A stretch of 64,000 bases of DNA, taken from positions 2,852,001-2,916,000 of the forward strand of contig CBDDLM010000004.1 of assembly GCA_965230665.1 (NCBI GenBank), read 5' to 3'. This document shows, piece by piece, positions 8,320 through 16,720 of this stretch. The notes under the pieces are model-generated. The model was not told where the DNA came from and did not search any database. It saw only the letters and a program-made list of their open reading frames with translations. The number at the start of each line of letters is the position of its first letter. Position 1 is the stretch's first letter. This stretch comes from JAGNRR01 sp965230665 (lineage in GTDB: Bacteria > Bacteroidota > Bacteroidia > Chitinophagales > Chitinophagaceae). Position numbers and translations under genes: made by a program.

Positions 8320-9951
8320 TTATTTCTCTTGTAAGAATGGATAGCGATAATCTATAGGAGCATCGAAGGTTTCTTTAACCGTTCTTGGGCTCAGCCAACG
8401 GTATAAATTAATAATACTGCCTGCTTTATCATTTGTACCACTTGCGCGTCCGCCACCAAATGGTTGTTGACCAACCACAGCACCTGTAGGTTTATCATTA
8501 ATATAGAAGTTACCTGCGCTATTCTCTAATTTTTCCAAGGCCTCTTTTACAGCGTAACGGTCTTCAGAGAAAATAGAACCTGTAAGTGCATATGGAGAGG
8601 TTGTATCCACTATTTTTAGTGTTTTACTGAAGTCTTCATCATTATAGACATGCATGGTAAGCACAGGTCCAAATATTTCTTCGCACATCGTGGTAGCTTG
8701 AGGGTTGGTTGTTTCGATCAAGGTAGGTTCTACAAAATACCCCTTGCTCTTATCGTATCCACCACCGGCTACGATCTTCGTTCCTTTTTCCTTTTTGATA
8801 CCATCTATATAACGAGCAATTTTATCGAATGCTCTTTCATCAATTACTGCATTAACGAAATTTCTAAAATCTTCCGTAGTTCCCATTTTCATGGTCTTCA
8901 TCTCTGCGATCAGCTTTGATTTGATCTCTTTAGCAAGACTCTTCGGTATATAAGCTCTTGAAGCGGCACTACATTTTTGCCCTTGGAATTCAAAAGCTCC
9001 CCTTGCTAAAGCCGTTACGACCTGATCTGGGTTCGAACTCGGATGAACCATTACAAAATCTTTACCCCCCGTTTCACCCACAATACGCGGGTAAGATCTA
9101 AACTTACTAATGTTCGCTCCAATGCTTTTCCATATAGTTTGGAAAACACCAGTTGAACCTGTAAAGTGCACACCAGCAAAATCTTTATGTGAGAAACAAA
9201 CATCACCTACTTCTGGACCATCGCAATAGATCATATTAATAACGCCTTTGGGAAGGCCAGCTTCTTGTAAGATTTTCATAGTAAGGTTAGCAGAATATAT
9301 CTGAGTTTCCGCAGGTTTCCATACAACTGTATTACCGCACATAGCTGCTGAAGTCGGTAAATTCCCTCCAATTGCAGTAAAGTTAAATGGAGTAATGGCC
9401 AAAACGAATCCTTCCAACGGACGGTATTCTAATCTGTTATATACACCCTCTGAAGAAATAGGTTGTTGTTTATAGATTTCACTTAAAAAATGCACATTAA
9501 ATCTTAAGAAATCGATGAACTCGCAAGTGCTATCTATCTCCGCTTGATAGGCATTTTTACTTTGTCCAAGCATAGTGGCTGCCAACATATCATAACGGTA
9601 TTTACCAGCAATTAGATCGGCTGCTTTCAAGAATATAGAAGCTCGTTGTTCCCAAGGCATAGCGGCCCATTTCGATTTTGCTTTTAATGAGGCATTAATG
9701 GCTTGAGTAATATGTTTTCTTTCTCCAACGTGGAAGGAGCCTAATACGTGTTTGTGTTCGTGAGGTGGATGCATACTTTGAGTATTTCCAGTTCTTACTT
9801 CCTCAGTACCTATATACATAGGAACATCTACTTTGGTCTTCTTGGCTCGAGCGAGTGCTTCTTTCAGCTTTTTCTTATCAACACTACCTTTCTCAAAGGC
9901 TCTAATAGGTTCGTTCTTGGGAGATGGAAAATAGAAATATCCGTTACTCAT
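8320..9951 (-). CDS. pruA: L-glutamate gamma-semialdehyde (P5C) dehydrogenase
   Basis: A 543-residue aldehyde dehydrogenase of the stand-alone P5CDH type, which oxidises glutamate semialdehyde to glutamate with NAD+ in proline catabolism. The catalytic pair is E293 (VGETGGKDFV) and C327 (FQGQKCSAASRAY). Other family stretches are ITPFNFTAIGGNLPT and EEIFGPVL, and the length matches the group. It is first in the run pruA-ccmC-ccmD-glutamate dehydrogenase. Proline dehydrogenase is not in the window. Confidence 0.95.
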   Translation of the reverse strand: MSNGYFYFPSPKNEPIRAFEKGSVDKKKLKEALARAKKTKVDVPMYIGTEEVRTGNTQSMHPPHEHKHVLGSFHVGERKHITQAINASLKAKSKWAAMPWEQRASIFLKAADLIAGKYRYDMLAATMLGQSKNAYQAEIDSTCEFIDFLRFNVHFLSEIYKQQPISSEGVYNRLEYRPLEGFVLAITPFNFTAIGGNLPTSAAMCGNTVVWKPAETQIYSANLTMKILQEAGLPKGVINMIYCDGPEVGDVCFSHKDFAGVHFTGSTGVFQTIWKSIGANISKFRSYPRIVGETGGKDFVMVHPSSNPDQVVTALARGAFEFQGQKCSAASRAYIPKSLAKEIKSKLIAEMKTMKMGTTEDFRNFVNAVIDERAFDKIARYIDGIKKEKGTKIVAGGGYDKSKGYFVEPTLIETTNPQATTMCEEIFGPVLTMHVYNDEDFSKTLKIVDTTSPYALTGSIFSEDRYAVKEALEKLENSAGNFYINDKPTGAVVGQQPFGGGRASGTNDKAGSIINLYRWLSPRTVKETFDAPIDYRYPFLQEK

Positions 9952-9977
9952 AGCATGTTCTTTTTTGAAATGAGGTG

Positions 9978-9985
9978 CAAAGATA
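9978..9985 (-). promoter_or_regulatory. -7 box of pruA
   Basis: The minus strand reads TATCTTTGCA, matching TAnnTTTG, about 26 bases before the pruA ATG. It would drive the four-gene run down to glutamate dehydrogenase. Confidence 0.6.
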
Positions 9986-10088
9986 GATGATAAATTAATT
10001 GTTAGCTTGATCTTGTAAGAGTTGTTTATCCCGATGTGTGTATAGGATATTAAACTTTTATTAATTCCTATTTGGTATTTGAATAACT

Positions 10089-10096
10089 TACTTTTG
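10089..10096 (+). promoter_or_regulatory. Possible -7 box immediately before the lpxB-run start
   Basis: TACTTTTG matches TAnnTTTG but ends only 4 bases before the ATG at 10101. If used, the mRNA would be leaderless. TTTG copies upstream (10071, 10078) are closer than the usual 19-21-base spacer. Confidence 0.35.
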
Positions 10097-10100
10097 GCGT

Positions 10101-10400
10101 ATGCGCCGTGACAATTATTTTTTTGGCTTTATCCTTGGAGCTATTATACCAATTTTTGGAGTTTTGCTTGTCTACGTCATTCGTTATATGGGTAAGAATA
10201 TTGCTCTAGATCAATTTTGGCATTTGCTTCAAGCAAATCCTAGAGCGATTTCATCTACTTTATCTCTCGGTATGATAGCCTGTATTCCCTTATTCACATA
10301 CTTCAGGAATCGAAGGTTGTATAAAACATTATATGGAACTTTTGTGGCTGTGGGTATTTATGCAATCATTGTCGTTGTTTACCGTTTTAACCTGATCTAA
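10101..10400 (+). CDS. Small membrane protein of unknown function upstream of lpxB
   Basis: A 99-residue protein with three predicted membrane helices (about 7-27, 50-67, 78-95) joined by short basic loops. No family was recognised. It ends 10 bases before lpxB, so it is probably co-transcribed with it and may belong to envelope biogenesis, by context only. The next in-frame ATG falls after the first helix, so 10101 is the sensible start. Confidence 0.65.
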   Translation: MRRDNYFFGFILGAIIPIFGVLLVYVIRYMGKNIALDQFWHLLQANPRAISSTLSLGMIACIPLFTYFRNRRLYKTLYGTFVAVGIYAIIVVVYRFNLI

Positions 10401-10410
10401 TTTAAAGAAG

Positions 10411-11490
10411 TTGAAGTATTTCATCGTAGTCGGAGAAGCCAGTGGTGATATGCATGCTGCTAACTTGATAAAGGAAATACAGGTGTTAGATCCTGATGCT
10501 CAATTTGTTGGTTGGGGCGGCGACAAGATGCACCAAAAGGGTGCGCGTGTTTTGAAGCATATAAGAGAACTGGCTTTTATGGGTTTTGTTCAGGTGATTA
10601 TGAATCTACGCACTATCCTACGAAATTTTAAAATCATTAAGCGCCAGATCGTTCAAGAAAATCCCGATGTAATTATTTTGGTTGATTATCCTGGCTTTAA
10701 TCTCCGTTTAGCAAAATGGGCAAAAGAAAGAGGGGAGCGTGTTATTTATTATATAGCACCTCAGGCGTGGGCCTGGAAGGAAAATAGAGTAGAAAAACTA
10801 AAAGCCCATACAGACTTGCTCATTTGCATACTACCTTTTGAGAAGAAGTTTTTTGAGGAAAGGGGATTAGAAGTTCAATACGTAGGACATCCATTGCTAG
10901 AACAAATCGAAATGATCGATCAACCTAAGGAGAACGTTATTGCTTTATTGCCTGGTAGTCGACACCAAGAGGTTAAGAGTATGCTACCCGTCATGCTATC
11001 GGTGGTTGATGTTTTTCCTGAATATGAGTTTAAGATTGTTCAGTCTCCCACACTTCAAGAAGTGGATTATAAACCCTTTTTAGCGCACGATCGGGTACAA
11101 CTACATCAGGACGGAATGGGCAGTTTACTCAACATTTCTAAAGCTGCTTTAGTAACTTCTGGTACGGCAACATTGGAAACAGCTTTGTACGAAGTGCCTC
11201 AAGTTGTCTGTTATAAAAGCGGCGCTTTATCCTATCGAATAGCGAAGCGATTAATTAAAGTACCTTATATCTCATTGGTTAATCTTATTTCGAATAAAGA
11301 AATAGTTAAGGAATTGATTCAGAGTGATTTAAATAAAGTTAATTTAACTAAAGAGTTAAGAAATATTTTGTCTCAAAAGGGGAGTGCAATGAAACTTGAT
11401 TATCTTAAAATGAAGGATGTTTTGGGTAAGGGCACCGCTTCTAAACAAGCGGCTGGCAAGATCATTTCTTATTTAGAAAAGAACCTATAA
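10411..11490 (+). CDS. lpxB: Lipid-A-disaccharide synthase
   Basis: A 359-residue GT19 glycosyltransferase that joins UDP-2,3-diacylglucosamine and lipid X to make the lipid A disaccharide. The N-terminal VVGEASGDMHAANLI, FMGFVQVI, DYPGFNLRLA, YYIAPQAWAWKENR, YVGHPL, LLPGSRHQEV and TSGTATLETAL are all family signatures. The start is a TTG: there is no in-frame ATG nearby and the next residues (KYFIVVGEASGD) match the usual LpxB beginning. The 3' end overlaps a small minus-strand gene by 22 bases. Confidence 0.95.
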   Translation: MKYFIVVGEASGDMHAANLIKEIQVLDPDAQFVGWGGDKMHQKGARVLKHIRELAFMGFVQVIMNLRTILRNFKIIKRQIVQENPDVIILVDYPGFNLRLAKWAKERGERVIYYIAPQAWAWKENRVEKLKAHTDLLICILPFEKKFFEERGLEVQYVGHPLLEQIEMIDQPKENVIALLPGSRHQEVKSMLPVMLSVVDVFPEYEFKIVQSPTLQEVDYKPFLAHDRVQLHQDGMGSLLNISKAALVTSGTATLETALYEVPQVVCYKSGALSYRIAKRLIKVPYISLVNLISNKEIVKELIQSDLNKVNLTKELRNILSQKGSAMKLDYLKMKDVLGKGTASKQAAGKIISYLEKNL

Positions 11491-11639
11491 AGCACAATAC
11501 TTAATGCAATAATGAAGATAATTAATGATATTTTATTCATACCGTGCATCAGCTTAAAATTGACACTATTGGGTGCGTCGGGGTCTTTCTTTTTAAGATA
11601 GAGGTATTCCAAAATTTGTTGCCAAAATGTTCGTTTCAT
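11469..11639 (-). CDS. Small DUF6728-like membrane protein (56 residues)
   Basis: A short gene found by translating the minus strand between lpxB and the tRNA. It starts MKRTFWQQILEYLYLKKK, continues DPDAPNSVNFKLMHGMNKIS, and ends in a membrane helix (LIIFIIALSIVLYRF) before FSK and the stop. An amphipathic head, a DPxAP turn, a MHGMN(K/R)IS stretch and one helix look like the DUF6728 family of Bacteroidota, from memory. Function is unknown. A -7 box lies 6 bases upstream of the ATG. It overlaps the lpxB end convergently. Confidence 0.75.
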   Translation of the reverse strand: MKRTFWQQILEYLYLKKKDPDAPNSVNFKLMHGMNKISLIIFIIALSIVLYRFFSK

Positions 11640-11645
11640 AATCGG

Positions 11646-11653
11646 CAAAATTA
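11646..11653 (-). promoter_or_regulatory. -7 box of the 56-residue membrane protein gene
   Basis: The minus strand reads TAATTTTG, matching TAnnTTTG, with its last base 6 bases before the ATG at 11639. This implies a nearly leaderless transcript. It is back to back with the tRNA-Ala promoter. Confidence 0.5.
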
Positions 11654-11672
11654 CGCTTTTTCTATTGGGCAG

Positions 11673-11706
11673 TTTGTCTCTTTTTTAAACAAAGAGATTA
11701 TATTTG
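11673..11706 (+). promoter_or_regulatory. Promoter of tRNA-Ala
   Basis: A TTTG at 11673-11676 and TATATTTG at 11699-11706, with a 22-base spacer, fit the Bacteroidota -33/-7 pattern. The tRNA begins 11 bases after the box. Confidence 0.6.
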
Positions 11707-11714
11707 CGCTCGCT

Positions 11715-11792
<78 letters not shown>

Positions 11793-11794
11793 AC

Positions 11795-11826
11795 AAAGGG
11801 GTTCTTACAATAGGAGAACCCTTTTT
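11795..11826 (+). terminator. Terminator after tRNA-Ala
   Basis: AAAGGGGTTCT pairs with AGAACCCTTT (one bulged G) around a 9-base loop, followed by a T run. Confidence 0.7.
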
Positions 11827-11862
11827 GTATTTAATAAGTGTACTTTTGTTTTGTAAGCAACT

Positions 11863-12768
11863 ATGCAAACTACTGAAAAAACGAACCTAAACGAATTTAA
11901 TAAGTTTGATACGGACATCGGCGGACTTGATGGCTTTTTGAATTATAAGATCTTTCATCTAGGAACGTTTACGTTAACACCTGGTATTATAGTATTAATC
12001 ATACTCATTCTTATCTTTTCATGGCTTGCTATCCGTGTTATTAAGCGTGTAATGGTTGGGAATCGTACTGAGGAGAATGTTGAATTTGGCCGTCGTTTCA
12101 GTATTTATATGATAGCCAAGTACTTGCTTTACATTATATCGTTTGTCTTAATGCTGGAGGTGATTGGCATTGGAGTTAATGCTCTTTTGGTAGGTTCAGC
12201 TGCCTTATTGGTTGGGATTGGAATGGGTTTACAAAACATATTTTCTGATCTGGTTTCGGGGCTTTTTCTATTGTTTGAACGCCCGATTGAGCTAGGAGAT
12301 GTTATAGAAGTAGATGATATTGTTGGGAAAATTCAGGTCATTAAGCTTAGACACACGGTGGTTTTGGATCGCGATGGCGTTAATTTAATTGTTCCGAATC
12401 ATAAATTTGTCACAGAAAAAGTAATAAACTGGAGTTTGAATAAAGAAGAGCGAAGGTTTATGGTTAAAGTAGGGGTTGATTATAGCTCCGATCCTAAGGA
12501 AGTGTCGAGCATTCTTAAGAAAATAGCACGCGAAAATTCTTTTGTTATAAAAGATAGTGTTCCTTACCCCATTATGGTTCGTTTTACCGACTTTGGAGAT
12601 TCGGCTTTAATCTTTGAACTGATCTTTTGGACAAGACATTCTTTTATAGTTGAGAATATTAAAAGCGACATGCGTTTCCAGATCTATGAAGAATTCAGAA
12701 AGTCTGGGGTCAAAATTCCATTTCCTCAAAGAGATATACATATTAGGAGTGGGGAACTAAATTCCTAA
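11863..12768 (+). CDS. Small-conductance mechanosensitive channel, MscS family
   Basis: A 301-residue inner-membrane protein. Two N-terminal helices (about 41-60 and 82-103) precede the pore helix region VGSAALLVGIGMGLQNIFSD. Next come the beta domain (GLFLLFERPIELGDVIEVDD, then VPNHKF) and an alpha/beta C-terminal domain. MscS channels open on membrane tension and release osmolytes during hypo-osmotic shock. The length is that of the minimal MscS type. It ends immediately before the ychF -7 box. Confidence 0.93.
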   Translation: MQTTEKTNLNEFNKFDTDIGGLDGFLNYKIFHLGTFTLTPGIIVLIILILIFSWLAIRVIKRVMVGNRTEENVEFGRRFSIYMIAKYLLYIISFVLMLEVIGIGVNALLVGSAALLVGIGMGLQNIFSDLVSGLFLLFERPIELGDVIEVDDIVGKIQVIKLRHTVVLDRDGVNLIVPNHKFVTEKVINWSLNKEERRFMVKVGVDYSSDPKEVSSILKKIARENSFVIKDSVPYPIMVRFTDFGDSALIFELIFWTRHSFIVENIKSDMRFQIYEEFRKSGVKIPFPQRDIHIRSGELNS

Positions 12769-12776
12769 TATATTTG
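12769..12776 (+). promoter_or_regulatory. -7 box of ychF
   Basis: TATATTTG begins on the base after the mscS stop codon and lies 19 bases before the ychF ATG. No good TTTG -33 element was seen. Confidence 0.5.
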
Positions 12777-12795
12777 CGCTTCAAAATATTCTTCT

Positions 12796-13896
12796 ATGGC
12801 ACTTAAAGTTGGTATTGTGGGTTTACCAAATGTTGGCAAATCAACTCTATTTAATGCAGTTAATCAACAGGCACAAGCACAGGCAAGTAACTATCGTTTC
12901 TGTACCATTGATCCTAATGTAGGACAGGTTGATGTACCTGATCCCCGTATAGATAAATTAGCTGAGCTTGTTCAACCTGAACGTGTTTTGCCTACAAGTA
13001 TTGAGTTTGTAGACATTGCTGGTTTGGTAAAAGGTGCTAGTAAAGGAGAAGGTTTAGGGAATAAGTTTTTGGCGAACATTCGTGAGGTTGATGCGATAAC
13101 ACATGTTATCCGTTGCTTTGAGGATGAAAACATTCTTCGAGAAGAAGGTGCCATAAACCCTGTAGGTGACATGGAAATTATTGATACGGAGTTACAACTT
13201 AAAGACCTTGAGAGTGTTGAAAAACAGTTAGAACGGAATAACAAAGTTGCTAAAAACGGTGATGCCAAAGCCAAAGAGTTGGTGGCCACTTTAGAAAAGT
13301 GTCAAGCACATCTTATGGAAGGTAAGAGTATTCGAACGTTGGATATAGCAGATGAAGAGCAAAGTATTATAGATGATTTATTCCTATTGACCTCAAAGCC
13401 AGTACTCTACGTAGCCAATGTAGATGAGGCTTCCATGCTTACAGGAAATAAGTATTCTGATGCATTAAAAGAAGCCGTTCAAGAAGAAGGTAATGAGGTT
13501 ATTGTAATGAACAACAGCATTGAGGCTGATATTAGTGTTATGGAGGACGAAGAAGACAAAATGATGTTTCTGGAGGAATATAAGTTAGAAGAACCTGGTT
13601 TGCATCGTCTTATTAGAAGTGCTTATTCTTTATTGAGTTTGATAACATACTTTACGGCTGGTGAAAAAGAAGTTCGGGCTTGGACAATTCATAAAGGGTG
13701 GAAAGCTCCTCAGGCGGCAGGTGTGATTCACACAGATTTTGAGAAAGGTTTTATTAAGGCAGAGGTGATTGGGTATGATGATTATGTTACACTTGGTTCT
13801 GAAGCCGCTGCTAAAGAAGCGGGCAAGTTAAGAATTGAAGGAAAAGAGTATATAGTTGATGACGGAGATGTTATGCATTTCCGTTTTAATGTTTAA
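12796..13896 (+). CDS. ychF: Redox-regulated ATPase YchF (OBG family)
   Basis: A 366-residue P-loop protein. The G1 motif is GLPNVGKST (residues 9-17). The G3-region stretch EFVDIAGLVKGASKGEGLGN and the altered specificity motif VLYVANVDEA fit YchF, which prefers ATP over GTP. A coiled-coil insertion (about 130-200) and a C-terminal TGS domain (TYFTAGEKEVRAWTIHKG onward) complete the fold. YchF binds ribosomes and takes part in stress responses. Length is normal for the family. Confidence 0.96.
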   Translation: MALKVGIVGLPNVGKSTLFNAVNQQAQAQASNYRFCTIDPNVGQVDVPDPRIDKLAELVQPERVLPTSIEFVDIAGLVKGASKGEGLGNKFLANIREVDAITHVIRCFEDENILREEGAINPVGDMEIIDTELQLKDLESVEKQLERNNKVAKNGDAKAKELVATLEKCQAHLMEGKSIRTLDIADEEQSIIDDLFLLTSKPVLYVANVDEASMLTGNKYSDALKEAVQEEGNEVIVMNNSIEADISVMEDEEDKMMFLEEYKLEEPGLHRLIRSAYSLLSLITYFTAGEKEVRAWTIHKGWKAPQAAGVIHTDFEKGFIKAEVIGYDDYVTLGSEAAAKEAGKLRIEGKEYIVDDGDVMHFRFNV

Positions 13897-13921
13897 CTTA
13901 GCAGTCAAACAACTATATATT

Positions 13922-14773
13922 ATGAAAAAAATATCTATCCTAGCACTATTCATTCTAGTAGCATCAGGCTCTTTTGCTCAAAAGAGTTTGGAGTTTGGTC
14001 TAAACTTAGGAACAAGTGCTTACCTCGGTGATTTAAACCCCGATATCTATACACCAAATGAACGGTCGCTATCGTTTGGAGTACAAAGTAAATTCAATTT
14101 TAATTCATTGCTTTCTGCTCGTGTTTCTTTAAATAGAGGTACAGTTACAGGTGATGATGCGAACTCAGATCGATCAGATATCTTTGCTCGGAATTTAAGT
14201 TTTAGGTCTCGCATCACAGAGTTAGCTTTTATTGGAGAAGTTAATTTTCTTCATTTTGGTAAGCATAGGTTTAATAAGTCTACAAGAAACTACTTTAGAT
14301 TTAGTCCCTATCTTTTTGGTGGATTAGCCGTATTTAATTTTAACCCAGAAACAAAATATAATGGCCGTTGGTATGATTTACAACCTTTAGGTACTGAGGG
14401 ACAGGATTTACCAAATAGTACTGTTTCTTCTTATAATTTAACGCAGATATCCATCCCGTTTGGTGCAGGACTCAAATTTCAGTTAGAACCGAATATGATT
14501 CTATCTTATGAAATTGGTTGGCGTAAAACTTTCACAGATTACCTTGATGATGTCAGCGGAGCCTATGCAGACCTTAGTGCAATTCAACAATCTAATGGTT
14601 CGATTGCTTCTGAATTAGCTTATCGAGGTGATGAAATTCCTTCGAATACAGCCGTGCCTAATCAAGGAGCTATAAGAGGAAATCCTGAGAATGATGACTG
14701 GTACATAATGAGTACTTTCACTTTTTCTTATAAGCTATTTCGCCGTCATGGTAAGTTTACTGCTAAGTACTAA
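13922..14773 (+). CDS. Outer-membrane beta-barrel protein, DUF6089-like
   Basis: A 283-residue secreted protein. The start at 13922 gives a clean signal peptide (MKKISILALFILVASGSFAQ); a longer frame reaching back into ychF is not credible. The mature part begins SLEFGLNLGTSAYLGDLNP and has alternating hydrophobic strands with FRFSPYLFGGLAVFNFNP, typical of the DUF6089 barrel family. These proteins are predicted to sit in the outer membrane; function is unknown. It is followed by a strong terminator shared with the convergent T9SS gene. Confidence 0.82.
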   Translation: MKKISILALFILVASGSFAQKSLEFGLNLGTSAYLGDLNPDIYTPNERSLSFGVQSKFNFNSLLSARVSLNRGTVTGDDANSDRSDIFARNLSFRSRITELAFIGEVNFLHFGKHRFNKSTRNYFRFSPYLFGGLAVFNFNPETKYNGRWYDLQPLGTEGQDLPNSTVSSYNLTQISIPFGAGLKFQLEPNMILSYEIGWRKTFTDYLDDVSGAYADLSAIQQSNGSIASELAYRGDEIPSNTAVPNQGAIRGNPENDDWYIMSTFTFSYKLFRRHGKFTAKY

Positions 14774-14787
14774 AAGAGTTTTGATCT

Positions 14788-14820
14788 ATAAAAAAAGCGC
14801 CCATTTGGGCGCTTTTTTTA
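14788..14820. terminator. Bidirectional terminator
   Basis: AAAAAAAGCGCCC ATTT GGGCGCTTTTTTT is a near-perfect hairpin with A and T tracts on both sides. It sits between the convergent genes ending at 14773 and 14840. Confidence 0.9.
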
Positions 14821-14839
14821 TAGATGTGATATTTGTTCG

Positions 14840-15847
14840 TTACTTAATATAAACTTTTTGCGCATGTAAAGGTTGTTGGTTTCTGTAAACCGCAATTACA
14901 TAATATCCAGTGTTCAGTTTTTCGATGTCTACTTGGTTTGATTCCAATTTAGTTGAAAATACTTTTCTACCAAAGAGGTCGAACATGACAATGTTGGTTC
15001 CTGTTGTATTATCAAGACCTGTAATCGTCAAAGAATTATGCTCTATTACTGTGGGGTAAATTGCGATCTGGTCCTGTTTAGAAACTAAGCTTACTTTAAC
15101 TACTTGAGAAAATGTAACAGCTTCATTTTGACTAACTTCTTTGATTCGGTAATAATACTGAGCACCGTTGGTGGTACTATAGTCCTTATATTCATAGGTT
15201 CCATCACCAGAAGGTTTAATAGTTCCTATTGTTTTAAAGTTATGACCATCGGTTCCTTTTTCTATTTCAAAAGATTTGACATGTTTCTCAGAACGTGTTT
15301 CAAAGCGAACCAATACATGCGTTTGCATTTGTTTTGCTACAACCTCCGTAAAGCGCACCGGTAAGGCGACATTAGTTGTAGCAGTATTCCATTGCGCATT
15401 GCTAAAACCACCAGCTCTGGCAGCATTACCTACTGCATTTAAGGTTACCGGGGTACTTCCCGTCGAAGGAGAGGTCCATGTTAAATTAAAAGTTACTGAA
15501 CCAGTACCTAGTTTTTTAGTATTATGACTAGCAGCCAATCCACCTGTATTAATGTTGATACCAGGGTCTGCTGTAGACAATGTACCAATATTTGTTTGAA
15601 GCTGGAAACCAGCACCGTTCATACTAGCATTTGTAACTGTTACAGAAATGGGGTATGCCGTACTTAAGGAATAGAATGAAGGCAACCCACTAATGGAGAC
15701 AGATGTCGCTGCATTCGAACCGCCATGGCAACCACCACAGCTACCTTGGAACGAAGAAAAGCCACTACTATTCGAGGTATTCAGAATAGTGTAAGCCCCC
15801 AATCCAATAAATAATAAAAGAGATGTGAGTAAAGATTTTTGTTTCAT
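14840..15847 (-). CDS. T9SS-secreted protein with CxxCH motif and choice-of-anchor-V-like domain
   Basis: A 335-residue secreted protein. After the signal peptide region (residues 1-22) comes FQGSCGGCHGGSN, whose CxxCH could bind haem c. A beta-rich domain follows (about 45-165), with ATSVSISGLPSFYSLSTAYP and GAGFQLQ, resembling the reeler/choice-of-anchor V region. An Ig-like segment follows, and a type A T9SS sorting domain ends the protein (IYPTVIEHNSLTITGL, FDLFGRKVF, LNTGYYVIAVY). It is exported through the outer membrane; its role is unknown. Confidence 0.82.
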   Translation of the reverse strand: MKQKSLLTSLLLFIGLGAYTILNTSNSSGFSSFQGSCGGCHGGSNAATSVSISGLPSFYSLSTAYPISVTVTNASMNGAGFQLQTNIGTLSTADPGININTGGLAASHNTKKLGTGSVTFNLTWTSPSTGSTPVTLNAVGNAARAGGFSNAQWNTATTNVALPVRFTEVVAKQMQTHVLVRFETRSEKHVKSFEIEKGTDGHNFKTIGTIKPSGDGTYEYKDYSTTNGAQYYYRIKEVSQNEAVTFSQVVKVSLVSKQDQIAIYPTVIEHNSLTITGLDNTTGTNIVMFDLFGRKVFSTKLESNQVDIEKLNTGYYVIAVYRNQQPLHAQKVYIK

Positions 15848-15874
15848 ATAAGGTGTTTTAAAGTTAATTTAGGC

Positions 15875-15882
15875 TAAAGGTA
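15875..15882 (-). promoter_or_regulatory. Probable -7 box of the CxxCH T9SS gene
   Basis: The minus strand reads TACCTTTA, one base off TAnnTTTG, about 27 bases before the start. The rest of the ~190-base gap to the kinase gene shows no gene or repeat. Confidence 0.35.
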
Positions 15883-16035
15883 CAGAAAATTATATATATG
15901 AATTGATAAAGCTATCAATGACATAGATATAATGGGAATAACGTTTTGACTATTGAGCCGAGTTATGAACCCAAAGGGAGTCTAAGCGACAGGATATTGC
16001 ATGTAGTAAGAAGGGGTAATCCGAAAATCTCTTCT

Positions 16036-16674
16036 TTAGAATAAACCATTTACTTCGGCGTTGACCATATTGATCACTTTTGCAGTGTCTTCCTTGTTCT
16101 CAGCGAAGTTAATTTTGTCAATATCAATTATTAGGAGTTTTCCATCTTTATACTTGTCAATCCAAGTATTGTAATACTCGTTTAACCTTTTTAGATAATC
16201 CAATCGGATATTTTCTTCATATTCCCTACCTCGTTTTTGGATTTGACCTACCAAAGCTGGGACACTGGCTCTTAAATAAATAAGTAAATCAGGAGGATTA
16301 ACCATGCTTTTCAAGGTATCAAAGAAGTTACGATAGTTTTCAAAATCGCGTTTACTCATAAGGCCCATCTCATGTAGATTTGGAGCGAAAATATTTGCAT
16401 CTTCATATATCGTTCGATCCTGTATAACGGTTTGATCGCCTTTTTGAATATCAACGAGTTGTTTGAGTCGACTGTTTAAGAAGAAAATTTGAAGGTTAAA
16501 GCTCCAACGAGGCATGTCTTTATAAAAATCATCGAGATATGGGTTGTTTTCAACATCCTCATAGTTCGGTGACCAATTAAAATGCTTTGCTAGTATTTTG
16601 GTAAGCGTGGTCTTGCCAGCCCCAATATTACCGGCAACGGCAATATGCTTTATTTGCTTTTTCTTCTTAGCCAT
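16036..16674 (-). CDS. Deoxynucleoside kinase (dNK/dGK family)
   Basis: A 212-residue cytosolic kinase that phosphorylates deoxynucleosides for nucleotide salvage. The P-loop is GNIGAGKTT (residues 15-23). QDRTIYEDANIFA carries the DRT/S motif that binds substrate and catalytic base. A lid-like region KRGREYEENIRLDYLKRLNE follows. Length fits bacterial dAK/dCK/dGK enzymes; base preference cannot be told from sequence. It lies 46 bases downstream of trpS on the same strand. Confidence 0.92.
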   Translation of the reverse strand: MAKKKKQIKHIAVAGNIGAGKTTLTKILAKHFNWSPNYEDVENNPYLDDFYKDMPRWSFNLQIFFLNSRLKQLVDIQKGDQTVIQDRTIYEDANIFAPNLHEMGLMSKRDFENYRNFFDTLKSMVNPPDLLIYLRASVPALVGQIQKRGREYEENIRLDYLKRLNEYYNTWIDKYKDGKLLIIDIDKINFAENKEDTAKVINMVNAEVNGLF

Positions 16675-16720
16675 AAATTCTGCGCTAATCTAGTCAATAT
16701 TATTTAAAAAGCTAAGAGCA

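Noticed and set aside
12972..13289. 105-codon frame opposite ychF, and similar frames opposite nupC, ahcY, the S8 protease and icmF
   Set aside because: They are shadows of strongly conserved genes, rich in Ser/Leu/Arg from the reverse reading, with no family match or promoter.
13856..13921. Extended N-terminus of the DUF6089-like barrel gene into ychF
   Set aside because: It would overlap ychF in another frame and hide a clear signal peptide starting at 13922.
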